Source: Entophlyctis helioformis (lineage: Eukaryota; Chytridiomycota; Chytridiomycetes; Chytridiales; Chytriomycetaceae). Taken from it: DNA of 64,000 bases. The notes under the pieces are model-generated. The model was not told the DNA's origin. It ran no database searches and saw only the letters and a program-made list of their open reading frames with translations. Below are positions 11,179 to 24,100 of this stretch, one piece after another. Numbering within the stretch: position 1 is the stretch's first letter; each line of letters begins with the position of its first letter. Where the stretch lies: NCBI GenBank assembly GCA_025526915.1, contig JAHLKH010000061.1, positions 62,001 to 126,000 on the forward strand, given 5' to 3'. The position numbers and the translations under genes are program-made.

Positions 11179-12057
11179 ATGTCAAACTTCAGCGACGACG
11201 ACGACGACGAGCCGATTGCGCTGTCCGGCGGTGCGCTTGCGGCCCTGCAAGAGTTCCTCAAGGAGAAGGAGGCGGCCGAGGAGCGCTTCCAAGCACTCAA
11301 GCAGGCCGCAGAGGAAAAGGCCGCTGCTGTCGCCGCCGCCAATGCGGCCCACGAAGCCGACGCCGCACGGCTGCTGGCATTGAAGGCCGTCGCCATTCCG
11401 GCCGACCTGGCCAAGACCATCGACATCAGCGACTTCAAGGAGGACTGGCAGCTGTCGCAGTTCTGGTACAACACCGCTACCAGAGACGCATTTTCCAACG
11501 AAGCCATCGCCCACACATCCGATGGCGGCCGCATCGGCTGCGTCTCGTCGCCCTCTGCCTTTGTGACCCTCAAGGTACGTATACGCCTGCATTCGCATTC
11601 ATTCGCATTGGTGCACCAGCCGGAGCACACACTGACATGAGCACAGCGTATGGACCCCGCCAACAGAGACCTCTTTGTGTTCGAGTTTGACAAGCGCTTC
11701 GACATCTACGGCCGCGAGTTTGTCTTTTACGACTTCAACCACCCCACGTCGCTCGACGAGTTCGCCGGCAGCAGACCACTCAAGGGCACCTTTGACTTCC
11801 TGATCGTCGACCCGCCGTTCCTGAGCGACGAGTGCTGGACAAAAACCGCTCAGACCGTCAAGTGGCTTATCAAGCCAGACACGGGAAAGATCCTCGTCAA
11901 CACGGGCCAGGTCATGGGCCCAAGGGTTTGCTCCATGCTCGGCTGCACACTCACTTCCTTCTTGCCCATGCACCAGAATGGCCTCTCCAACGAGTTCAGA
12001 ACCTACGTCAACTACAAGTCTATGGCGTTCCCTGCTCTCTCCAGCACCAAGAAATGA
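11179..12057 (+). CDS. EEF1A lysine methyltransferase (Efm5/EEF1AKMT1, N6AMT2 family)
   Basis: Two exons (11179-11574 and 11647-12057; donor GTACGT, acceptor CAG, phase 0) encode 268 residues. The first 70 residues are an acidic start (SDDDDDE) and a charged coiled coil. The fold begins around DWQLSQFWY and includes the family's (D/N)PPF catalytic signature (LIVDPPFLS) in exon 2, followed by the C-terminal strands (YVNYKSM). Family members methylate elongation factor eEF1A on a lysine, in the cytosol, using S-adenosylmethionine. Although historically annotated as N6-adenine methyltransferases because of the DPPF motif, protein lysine methylation is the established activity in yeast and human. 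It is divergently transcribed from the SWI3 gene. No frame problems. Confidence 0.88.
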
Positions 12058-12157
12058 ACACTCGCTGTGCCTCTACGGTTGCTACCTGATGCTTATCTCG
12101 TGATATCTCGTGGCCATCTCGTGATATCTCGTACTATATTGTGGCCCAGAACCATGC

Positions 12158-15100
12158 TCATCTATCGCGCTTCTTCTCCAGGAACATCTTCTTCTCAAGC
12201 GGCTGGAGGAACTCGATTGCCTCCTGCCGCCGAGTGTAGTCCTCTGTGGCCTCTTCCTGCTCAATTGACTGCGTAGCGATGTGTAAGTCTTGGGGCTTCA
12301 TCCGCGTCGTCGCCATTGCAATCTCACCTTGAATCCTTCCAGGGCCATCGACACGCGGTTCATGTACCACTTTTTAGCGCGTTGTGGTAAGATAGGCGGA
12401 ATGGCGGGCGGCCTCACCACGTAAGGTCCAATGTCGGGCCGTGTCACGTTTGGCTGCGTTTGCGCATCACGCATCCCCATAGTCAGTCAGTCGCTTGTTC
12501 AGACACCAACAGCTGCTCTCCCACAAGCCAGCCTACCTCGATCGCTGGAAGTGACTGCAGCTCCAGACTCGGCGGGACGGCAGACAGACGCACAATCGGC
12601 AGCAGCAGTTTCCACAGCTCTCGCTCCGTCGCATACCGCTCTTCCTCCTGCATCTGCACGTTGAGCAGCACTTCCATGCTCATGTCTGCACGCGCAAACG
12701 CACGCAGACTCTCGTCTGTCGCCGAGCTCAGCACATTGGCCGTCACATGGATCTTGATGGCCTTGGGGTTGATCAGCGTCTTGGTCTTGACAATAAACTC
12801 AAACGAGTCTTCGCCCTTGTCGACGCCCTACCGTTGCACGCGTCGTGTCAGCAACGCGCGAGAACAGATCCAAATCCACCCGACTCCAGCGCCAGCCAAA
12901 CACACCTGGACCGTAATGGTGATCTTTTCCTTGCCACGCGACGGTACTTGCACGGTGGACGGTGACACGCGGTACGAGCATAGCTGCTTGTCGCCGTTGC
13001 TGTCGACCTGGCTGTCCATTTCGGCGCCAGCCATGTCATAGACACCCAGCTCAAGCACGGTGTCGCCGACATTCTCCACCTCGAACGACTTGCGCGTCTT
13101 TTGCCGCTGGTTGACCTTGGGGAACTTGATCGAGATGATGTTGAGGCCGTTGGGGTCGCCGCTCTCCGTCGTCGTGTCCATGCCCTCGGCATGGAACCCA
13201 AACTCGCCGCCCATGCCGCCAAACGTGATTTCCTTGAGGAGCTCGAGCTCGCGGCGTGGGGTCATGGGCTTGGGCTCGCGCGAATCGCCGCTGCCCGTGC
13301 TCTCATCGTCCGAGTCTTCGCTGCCTTCGGGCAGATCGTCCAAGTTGAAAAAGGCAATGTTGCCGCTCTCTGTGCGCGCTTTGGACGTTGGACTGAAATA
13401 CACGCGCATCGTCTTGGCTTCGTTGGGGCCGAGGTCAAACTCGTTGATGCTGGTCTGGAAGTGCTTGTTGTCTGATCGCGCTCGGAGACGGAGCCGCAGG
13501 TCCTGCGGATTGGTGATGGTGATGTCGCGGTACTCGGGTGCATTGATGCCGACCACGCCGAAATCCGTTGCCGAGCAGTAAACTTCAATGGCGGGCTGGA
13601 CGCCTGTGCCCAGAAGCGCAATGGTCGCGTTGCCTGCATCCGTCTCGAGGAACGCTGTGCTCTTGTAGGACACGGCCATCGCCGGATTGAACGCCACGCG
13701 GAGGAAGAACGACTTCTTGGCTTGCGTGACGTCCTGAACGTATCACGCCGCTGGTTAGCATCCAGTGTCCACGCCAAACAAGAAGAGCATCAGCCAAGTT
13801 CTGGCCAGACTCACCTCGGCTCGCCCTTCGACAACAAACACATCCGCCATGGCACGATCCACGTAGAACCTCCATCGCAGCGGCCGGCGTGCGGGGTTGC
13901 GGATGCTGAGCTCGATCTTGTATCGCTTCTGCCGATAAATGGTTCCAAAGTCAATCTCGTCGGGGACATCCAGGACTGGCGCTTGCTGTTGACACATGGT
14001 TGTCAGATCAAGCACACTGCAACCGCCAGCGTTTCAGCACTCACATCAACAAGGATGCCCGTCAAGGGAATGCTGATCGGCCCAAACGCGTCCAGATGTG
14101 TCGTCATCTTCAGCACAGCATTAAACTCGGAGATTTTGGGAATATCCACCTCGTCACCCTTGAGTTCCAGGCCCTTGAGCTCAATCAAGATATCCTTGCA
14201 CGTGCGCGGATTCAGCATACCCGACGTCGGGAAGATGATGAATTGCTGCGTTCGCCGACAACGGTATCAGCGCTCTGCCAAGATGCCTTCACACGAGCAA
14301 GGTCAAGCCCAACGTACAGGGTTGCTTGCTTCGAGCCGGTACTTGATCTTGAATGCATTGCTGTTGAACAGCATAAACTTTTTCTTGGCGCCGCCATCGA
14401 CAGACTGCATATGCATGCCATATCAGCCACACAGCTGGTCAATACAATCGTCCAAAAAGACCACTTGCCTGCGACCCAAAGTCGACCTTGGTCACGTAGT
14501 CCGCAGGTGCAATCGAGTCTGCGTAAAGGAACTTGGACAAGAGCGTCGGCGGCTTGGCAGAGAATGTCACGTCAATCGGAATGATGTCCGTCTTGCCGCG
14601 CAGCACATCCACTTTGAGGTAGTAGGTAAACTGTCGGCCGATGGGAAACCGTTTGACGAAATCATTGGAAATGTATCCTTCGTCGTCCAGCGGCGCTGGC
14701 ACGCACGCTCTTGCCGTGATCAGCATCTTGGTGCTGCAGACATGGATGCGGTTAGTTGGTGAAATGGAGGCGTAGTGGGCAGACTCGCTTACCGCTCCGA
14801 CTCTGAGATATTGTGCTTGAGTCGCAGGCTGCGCGGATGGACGGTGATGTGCTCAGCGACCTTGGGTAGATGCTCCGGGTCAAACGGCTCTTCTTCGTAC
14901 ACGGTCATCTCCACATCAATGTCGTGCGTGCAGCCGTTTTGCAGATTGAGCTGGTGATGCAAATAAGTGTCAGGCACGTGCATTCCATGCGACTCAAGAT
15001 ACGCTCGGCATTGCACTTGCCTCGATTTCCTTGACCTCGGTCAGACTGACTTCGCCAAACTCGATAACCTCAGGAATCGCCTGTCTGTAAATCATGTATG

Positions 15101-18100
15101 CCGCACCTGCAAACCCCTCGCATAGCATGTGGTCAGCAGCCAGCCCTGTGCACCCAACGACCTTCAACGCCCACCTTCGCCATGCACGCTGAGGATGCGG
15201 TCGCCAATAGGCGTCTTGATGTAGATAACAGACGAATAGTACTCTTTGCTCCGCGGCGAGAAGATGATCTGCACCGATCGAGACTCGCCCGCGTTGATGA
15301 TACCCTTGGGCGAAAAGTCTGGCGCAAACTTGATCTCGTCAAATGCCTCCCATGGCTCTTGCAGCTCGTAGTTCAGCAGCGCGTTTCCCTGCCAGCAGTA
15401 CAAGCCAATGTCAGCTGGCTGTGATTGCAGCGCGCGGCAGATTCAAGGAAAACGCACGTCGTTCTTGAAGTGAACGGTGAGCCTCTTTTCCGTGCCGACG
15501 CCCGTGGGTCCAAAGTCGAGCTCGGACGGCTCGAGTGTGAGGTCGGGATGCCCAGCAGCACCGACAAGCTTGAGATGCGACAGTAGCGACCACTTGTCCG
15601 ATCCGTCCTCCTGGTGTCATGGACAGATGTGAGCCATACCGTCGTGCACAAAGGACAGTACAACCATCCTTACAGCCCGGCGCTCAATGATGAGCTTTGC
15701 TTCTTGCCAGCCGTCGCCCTTGCCCTCCATGGACTCAAAGATTGCCTCGATCGAGATGGTCTCGTTGGCATCCAGCACGCCTTCCTTGTTGCCCAGGATC
15801 CTCCACGCCATATCTTCGTCGTGCTCGGTAATTCCTTCCACACGCGCACGGTACCGGATACGCGTGTTGCCGTAGTTGGTGACGCTGCGCACTGCAGTGA
15901 CCGTCTCGCCCACCATCACACGACCAACTGCCACATCGCTGACATCGTCCACAGCAACTTCGTCCACGTAGATGCGGAAGTTGAAGGGGAACTCCCTGGT
16001 TACCACTTCGCCGCGCATCTTGGTGCGCACGACCACCTTGCCCTGCACCATCTGCTGAGTGTCGCTGGCGGCTGTCGCTTCGACCAGCACCGTCTGGTTG
16101 GGCCGCATGGGACGACCTATGATCCAGTTGTCCGCCTTGGGCGTCACCGTGACAACCGCCTTGGCACTCTCCGGCTCCAGCTTGACCTCGAGCGGCAGAT
16201 CCAGAGTGCCCGAGTTGATGATGGACAGCGTCTGCGTCTGGCTTTCGAGGATCGGCATGTTGAGGAAATTGAGCTCGCCCTCAATCTTCCATTCATGCGC
16301 ACCGCACCGCGCTTTGAGCGGGATAGCCTGAGTGCCGGAAGCCCCCATGACGACCGTGATTGGGTCTTTGATAATCTCGGTTTTCTCGGGCGTCAGCGTG
16401 ACCTTGAGCTCGACGGTGGCACCTGGCCCTAGGTGGATTTCACCAGCGTCGTCGCGGGGCACATCAATCAACACGGTGCGACTCGGGTGCGACAGCTCGA
16501 GCAGCCCCGTGACCGTGCCGATGTTGCGGATTTTCACGCGTTTGGTGAACACCGTGCCGGCAGAACAGATGCCAAAATCAAGGCCGCCAAACGAGCGGTC
16601 GCTTGGATCGTCGTAGGTGAACTCCAGCCGGCACCCGCCGCCCGTGCCAGTCAGCGTGACAAGCAGTGGGTCCTTGGTCCAGATAACCCGCACAGCTGCC
16701 TTGAACTGGCCCTCTTCGCTCGGCGAGAAACTGATCTGTATCGGCGTGCTCTCAGCCGCGCGCGTCTCTCCCGTTGTCTGCGTCATCTTGAACGGACTGT
16801 TCATCGCATCCTCGTCGTCGCCAGTCAGGCTGCCGTCGTCCAACTGGCGGCGCTGCTCCAGCCGCCAGAAGTCATGGTAGCCGCCCGTGTTCGAGATGAC
16901 AAACACCTTGGTGAGCGTCTTGCCCTTTTCGACGAGTCCAAAGTCAATGGCGCGCGGCGAGATGATGAGGTTCGGGTTGCCCACACGGGCGAGCACCGTA
17001 AACGAAAGGATGGCCTCGTCGCCAGACATGACCGAGTACCCTGTCGGTACGTGCCCGCAACAATCGCCTGGAAACTCGCTGACACGTTGATGGCGTCTCC
17101 CGGGTTCAGAGTACCCGCGATCGGATCAATGCGGAATGGCCCGGCCTCGTCGCCCTCGTGTGCGGCAAGTTCGTCGTTGCCTGGCGGGTTAATGACGTCG
17201 TTTTTGTTGGCTTCGATGCGGTAGTCGAAGCTGATGTTGCCTTCGTTAGGGATGGAGAACAGGAGCGTGGACTCGCTCTTGTCGCCGCCGCGCATGAGAC
17301 CGAGATTGAACACATTCTCCTCCATGGGCTCGTCCTCGGTGGGCTTGCGGAAATTCTCAATCGCAATCGTGGACATTTGGAGGCGTCGGAGAGCCTGCTG
17401 GAGAAACTCGCGATTAGGTACCCACTTATCGTTGGCGAGCTGCTCCTTGACGGCTTTGATGACCATGTGCGTGTTGTCGAGCACGCGGTCGCTCATGGTA
17501 TCAACAAGATCCTGTTGGCCGGGCTTGTCCAGCCCCACACCCGTCGTGAGCGTCATGTCCTGTGCGAGTGACAGGATGTTTTCAATCTTGCTCTTCTGTG
17601 CCTGCACTTCGGCGAGCGCAATGCTCGTGTTCATGTCCATGCCATTGCCAACCAGGCCGCGGGACGTAAGGCTGCGCGCAATGGACTCCTCGGCAGGGGT
17701 CATGGGGGTCGGACCAGCAAATGGCGTCACGCCTCGCGATCCTTGCGATGGCGGTTTGGTGCCGACTGGCAGGTCTTCCTCGCCTTGGTCACGTCTGCGG
17801 TGTCCACGCCGACGTCCTGGCTGGTACTTGCCGAGACCGCCTGCGTGTTTCTTGACTGGAGATCCAGGCTTGCTTTCTGCCTCCGCTGTCCCGGGCACAG
17901 ACCCTGACCCGCTCATTGACCCGCTGCCCGACAGAATCGACGCAACAGGATCGCGCATTCCGATTGCGATCTCGAGCTCTTTCTCCAACTGCGCCAGCTC
18001 GTCTGTGAACCTGACTGCGCGCGAATCAAGACTCGCGGTGTCAGGCGTCGATTTAGACTCGGGTCGTGTGGCAGGCGTGCCAGTCGATCCAGACGCAGCG

Positions 18101-21100
18101 CTGCTGCCCTGATCAGAGACTGATCCGGCTCTCGCTGCGCCACGGGACTGCTGCTTGAGATTGGATCCGTCCAGAATGACAGGCTCTGGCTCATTCTTGG
18201 CGGAGAGCGATCCAGTGCCGGTCGTTGGTCCCAATCCCAGCCTGCCAGCATCACCAGCACTTGACTTATCGCCAGCAGCACCAATCGCTGGTGCACCGCG
18301 CGATTGCTGCCCCCTGTTGACACATGTACAGGAATTAGCACTCGGCCACGCCAATGATACCATGCAGTCCAATCAAACCCGACCTGTTTCCTGCAAGACC
18401 TTGCATGTTGCCCTTCTTGTGCTGCGGCATGGCTGCCTGCATTGGAGCCATCGCTGCCTCTGGAACAGTCTCTTCCTTGCGCGTAATGTCCAGCTCGGCC
18501 GTGCGCAGACCAGCCAAAACCTCGTACAGATTGTCCAGGTGCGACTGCAACACATACCGCGACACCTCGATCTGCGGGACAGGCGGTGCTTTGAGTGCGT
18601 CGTAGCCCTGAAACGGCCGTGCTTGTGACGAAGTTATGTTGCTGGTGCCGCTGACACTGGTAGTGGCAGCGCCAGTCAAAGCCGCCTGGCCTCCAGACAG
18701 GCTGGATGTACCCGGCTCGGGTTTGATCACTTGCCGCGTATCGCCTGTCGCGATCGTTGGCGCTTTGATCTTGACAATCGCTTTCCCGCCGCGCGCAGTC
18801 ACTCGTCCCGAGTACTGCTCGCCGTCCTTTGTGCGCAGGATGTATGTGGACGCATACAGCAACGAATAGTCACGTGGGTAGATGGAGATGTTGATCATGA
18901 CCGCCATGCCGGGTTCAACCGACCCGCTCGTCGGCTGGGCGTAGAAAGCGTCAAACTCGTCCTGTCCGCACTCGACGCCGTTCTTGAATGTTGTGAGAAC
19001 AACAATCTCGTAGTCGATGTTCTTGGAGCCCGTGTTGGCCATGTTGATGGAGCGCGTGTGCGTGTGCTCAACGGACACGATGCCGAAATCAATGTCGCGC
19101 ATTTCGACAGGGATCTTGAGGTACGGGACGCCCACGACGCCGTAGCACATGAGTGTGGGGTTGCCTGCATCCGTGAAGAAACGCACGGCCGAGGCAAGGG
19201 TGTCGTAGTCGCGTGGTGCGAAAGTGACCTTCAGGAGGACCGTCTCGCCCGCACCGATATTGCCCGACGTTACATCAAGCTGGATGCATGGGTTGTCCCA
19301 CTCGGCGTGCCAGCAGCATGACGCGTTGCCTTCGTTGTACAGCCGGAAATCCAGGGTTTTGTTGACATCCACATATGTCGTCTTGAAGTCAATCTCGAGA
19401 TTCTGCATGCGGAAGGCCGGGTATCCGACCTGCACCTTGAGCGGGACCGTGAAGCGCTCGAGCACACCCTTGGGGATACGACGCCACTTGACCATGATCA
19501 TGGCCGACGAGCCATCGACATTGGTGCAGCGACACTCGATGGTGTGCTTGCGTGTGCCGCCGCTGGGTATGACGCCCTCGCACTCGTACGGATCGCCAGT
19601 CAGGAACCGGAACTCGGACGCGCTTTGCACAATGTCCAGCTCGTACTTGGCTTCCAGGAGCCCACGGTTATGGATTTGGAATGTGCGCTGCCCAGTGGTG
19701 CCCAGCTTGAGACTGCCAAAGTTGACCACCTCGTCAGAGACCAGATCGGCCGAAGCTCCCGTGCCTGTGAGATGCACCGACGTCATGCCGTACTTGTGCT
19801 GGAACACGGCCTCGCCATGGTACTGGATCTGCTCGCGCGGCGGATGGAACTCGATCTGGAACTCGAGTTTCTCGCCCGCTTGGATGTACCACGACCGGCT
19901 CTGTGTCGAAAACTCTGGCGAGATGGACCGCAGATGCAGGTTCTGGGCCACCATGGACATATTGACAACCTCGAGACTCAGCACGCTATGGCCGAGCTCC
20001 TTTTTGTCCGGCGTGACGCCGTACTCGTCTGCATCGCGACTCTCGCCCAGCCGCGATAGTGGGTTCTCCAGATACCGCTCGGCTGGAGCGTATCCGAAAT
20101 CCAGGGATGGCGGGAACAGCTCGAGAGGGCGGTACACTTCGCCAGTGAGGCTGAGGGTCGTTGATTTGATGAGCGACTGGACGGGCACGTCGGTTGTCTC
20201 GTCCTCGCCCATGACGGGCATGTAGTGGAAAACCAGATCGCATGCCTGGGACGACTGGTAGGATGCCGTGTAGCCAAGCCGGAAATGGTACGAGTAAAAC
20301 GGCCGCAGCTCGGGGATCTTTGGCAGTGAAGACTTGGCCGGCACGACGGTATCGACATTTGCAATGGGCACGATGGATGCAAAATCCATGATGGGTGCCT
20401 TCTCCATCTGGCGCAGCATTTCGCCACGCTTGCGCGCCGTGGTAGACGACGACTTGCCGTTGGCGACATGCTGCATGAGCGAGGCATTTGCAGCCGCGGA
20501 CGTCTGGTTGATGATGGTCTTGAACGACGTAAACGTCTTGTACTTGCGCTTGAGAATGCCCCAGTAATTCTTCTTGACCTCGAACTGATCAACGTCTCTG
20601 CCCGACGACCCAACGGCACTGAACTCGATGGGGATGGACGCGGTCTGCGACACGTACTGCAGTTTTGGGAGACCCACGGCATCGGTCGAGACGCTTTTGA
20701 GAACGAGTGGTAGGGATCCCTTGTTGGTGAGGTAGATGGAGCACCAGCCAATGGTACCCTCGCGGACATCGCCAAAGTCCAGAGCGCGATCCTGGTACTT
20801 TTCGCACACGAGGTCTGCACTGCCGCCCAGACCCGATGTCGGGATGAGAAACAGCCGCTGGTTGGCAAACACCTGCATCTTGGTCTGGATATTGCGTGCC
20901 TCGTTTGGCTTGAAGAACACTTCGACATCCATCTGCGACTTGGACGTGATCGTAAACGACTTGGGCATAACGGTGAACGGCGGACGCACCAGCGCCGTGA
21001 TGCTGAGATCCGACGTGCCATTGTTCATGAGCGTGTACACGCGGCGTTTGGTGTTGAACACCACGACTGCGCCAAAGTCGATGGCATCGGGCAGTCCGCT

Positions 21101-24100
21101 CAGCGACGTGTTGACTGCAACCCCTCGCAGAATAACCGTGCCAACCTTGATGGGCTTGGCAAACTTGTCGGACGTGTCTGTGATGTACACCTCGCACGTT
21201 GTCTCGTAGATGCCGCTGACATCGCACTTGAATTTGAAGGGCACCGTGAACGTCTCGTATCCAGTGACCTCGCCCGTCATCAGCGGCGCGTCAAACGGAT
21301 TGAACTTGCTCTTGAGCGCCGTGAACTTGACGTACCACCGTATGTTGTCGAATGCGGGTTGCACAGCAGCAGGTTCTTGTTGTTCTCGGTCATGGTCTCG
21401 CCCGTGATCTCGATCTTGCCAAAGTCGATGACGACCTGGTGGTCCGAGCCGAGCAGGGGCAGCACCAAGATTCCGCTTGCCAGCCGCTTGATCATCTGCG
21501 TCGAGTTCATGGAGTGGTCGGTCTCGTCCAGCACTGCAGAGAAGCCGTAGATGGTGACCAGCCGGCCGATGTCGGGTGGCGCGTTAAAGTAGTTTTCGAG
21601 CTTCTGTAGCTCGCCGGGCTGCAGGGTCTTGTACTGCGGCTCGAGCACAAACCCGGTGGATGCAATAAACCGCACGTTCTTGGGCGTGTTGCCGCGGTTC
21701 TGCACTGCGAGCGGGTTGGACGCGATGGTCGACCGAAACTGCTCGCCCATGAGGTTCTCATCAATGCCGTTGGCTGCAGACACACGGGCTCAAGCGTCAG
21801 CATTCCATGTGGCATCTTTCAACGACAATGTCGGCTGATTCACGCACCTTGGACTTCTGTAATGTACGGATCGGCTTTGAAGACCACATCAAACGACTCG
21901 GCAGGAGCAGCTCGAGTGCGAGCCTGTGCGATGATGCCAGCATGCACATTGAGGTCAAACAGCTGGTATCGCTGGTCCTCGGACGGATACTCGTCAATGA
22001 CCATTTTGGGATGCGACATCCATTTGACCAGAAACTCGAGACCGTTCTTGTCCGTCTTGTCGTCCGACCGTCTAAAGTACGGCTCGATGCAGACGCCAAG
22101 CAGACGCATCTGCTTCATGAACATGGCGGCCGACACCAGCCGGCGGAACGGACGCACCATGCGGATGGTCACGGCTTTCATGAGCGGACCGCGTTCCTTG
22201 GCATAGAACGTGAACGTGACGGGCACCAGCGAGAACGCCGGGCAGAGGGTGGGCTCAGAGTCAATGGTCGAGAGCGAGGTCGTGATGCTGCTGTGATCGC
22301 CTGACGGTGCGGAAGGCAGGCCCTCGAGGCAAACGTGTACATCGTACTGCGACTCGTTGATGAGCGACATGGAGATCTCTTGGCGTTGGCCAATGTGTGC
22401 CGGCTTGAAAAAGACGTACTCCCAGACAGGGAAGTAAACAGCCTGCCCGATGAACGCCTTGACGTGCAGGGGGATGCTCTGGAACTCGGGACACACAATC
22501 TCGATCGCGGTGCGTAGATTGCCGCGCACGCCTTCGCTGCCCTCGCCGATTGTAAGCACGACCTCGACGGTGTTGGCCATGCGCGGAGCAACGCGTACAA
22601 GGTACGGACATGTGATGCACGGATGGTGCGAGAAGAGCGAGATGGTGGCAGGCCCGTCGCCAAGGTTCATAAATGTCAGACACCGCGTGAGCACCTTGGT
22701 GTCTGTGGCGCAGATGCCAAAGTCGAGCGTATGCGCCTCGCGGCGACTGTCGCTGTCCGACTGGGCAGCCATGATGCTCTGCAGGATCCGCGCCTCGTTT
22801 TCGTTGAGCGCCACGTGTGACTTGTCGCTGACCTCCTTGCGGCGGAACTTGGCAATAAACTCGGTGCGCTCAAAGGACAGGTTGTTGGACCCGACGGACG
22901 AGCTCTCTTCGGTCTCTGGGTACACGGCGATAGGGATACCAGACATGCCAACGACATCCACACGCGACACGTCGCCGCCTGGGCCGCGAACCTCGACAAC
23001 ATCGGTTGCGCGGCCAAGCATCTTGGGCTCAAAGAACACCGTCATGACCTTGGTCTCTAGCGGCTGCAGACGCAGAGACGTGACTGGCAGCATGAATGGC
23101 GACCGCTTGACGTTGCTGGCCTGGTTTGATGCGGGCCGCGTCGTGCCTGATCCGTAGACATTTCCGTATGCACCCGAGGTGGGCGATGCGGTGCTGTATC
23201 CACCAGTGCGTCTGCCAGATGTGCCACGCCGGCCCGTCGCTGATCCAGGCGCACCTATCGAGGAGCGAGGCGGATCGGTATCACTTTGCATGTCCATGAC
23301 GCTCTTGTCCAGATCCGACAGAGACGACGCAGCAATGACCTCGCTCTGCATGACAAAGTTGACCACAACAGCAATGGGCGAGATGTTCTCAATCTTGAAG
23401 GCGGCCTCCTTGCGGCGCTCGGGAAGCACCCAGCCAAGATCAAGGGACGCGGGCGTGACCTTGAAAAAGCTCTGGCGCACAGCAAGCAGCTGGCAGGTGG
23501 CCATTTTCTTGCCAAACTCGTCAATCAGGTACAGCCCGCCCTCGGTGCGCTCCGATTTCATGGCGGCTGGGTTGTAAGTGAGCACAATCTCGTGCACGCC
23601 CTCGCCCTGCAGCCGCAGATGGAACGTCTTGAGCGAGAACACTTCGACGGGCTCGACGGCAAGAAAGAAATCGCGCTCGCCGTGGTCGCCGCGGCCGGCA
23701 CGGTACCTGAGGGCGATGGTCTTGGTCAGTGGAGCATGAACACTCTGAAATTCGACCTGGCCGGGCTCAAGCAGGATTCGCATGGTTGTTGGCTTGAGGT
23801 GTGAAAACTCGAGACCGCCGCGCAGGAACTCGGGGATATCTTCGGGATCCTGGAGGTCCAAAAAGTCCCCTTGCTCGAGGTACGATTTGTGGTTGAGCTT
23901 GCCATCGCGCATGGCCTGCATGGGAATCATGTTGCGACTGTGTGCCTGTGCAAGGAGATGCTTGAGGAGCGGCTGCGATTCGGCAAGACTGGCAGACAGC
24001 TTGGACACAAAGGTTGCCTCGACGCGCTTCTTTTGGAGGGCATTCGGGAAACTGCCGTCGCGGTGGATCTTGGGCAGCAGCTCTTCCCAATCGTCGTCTT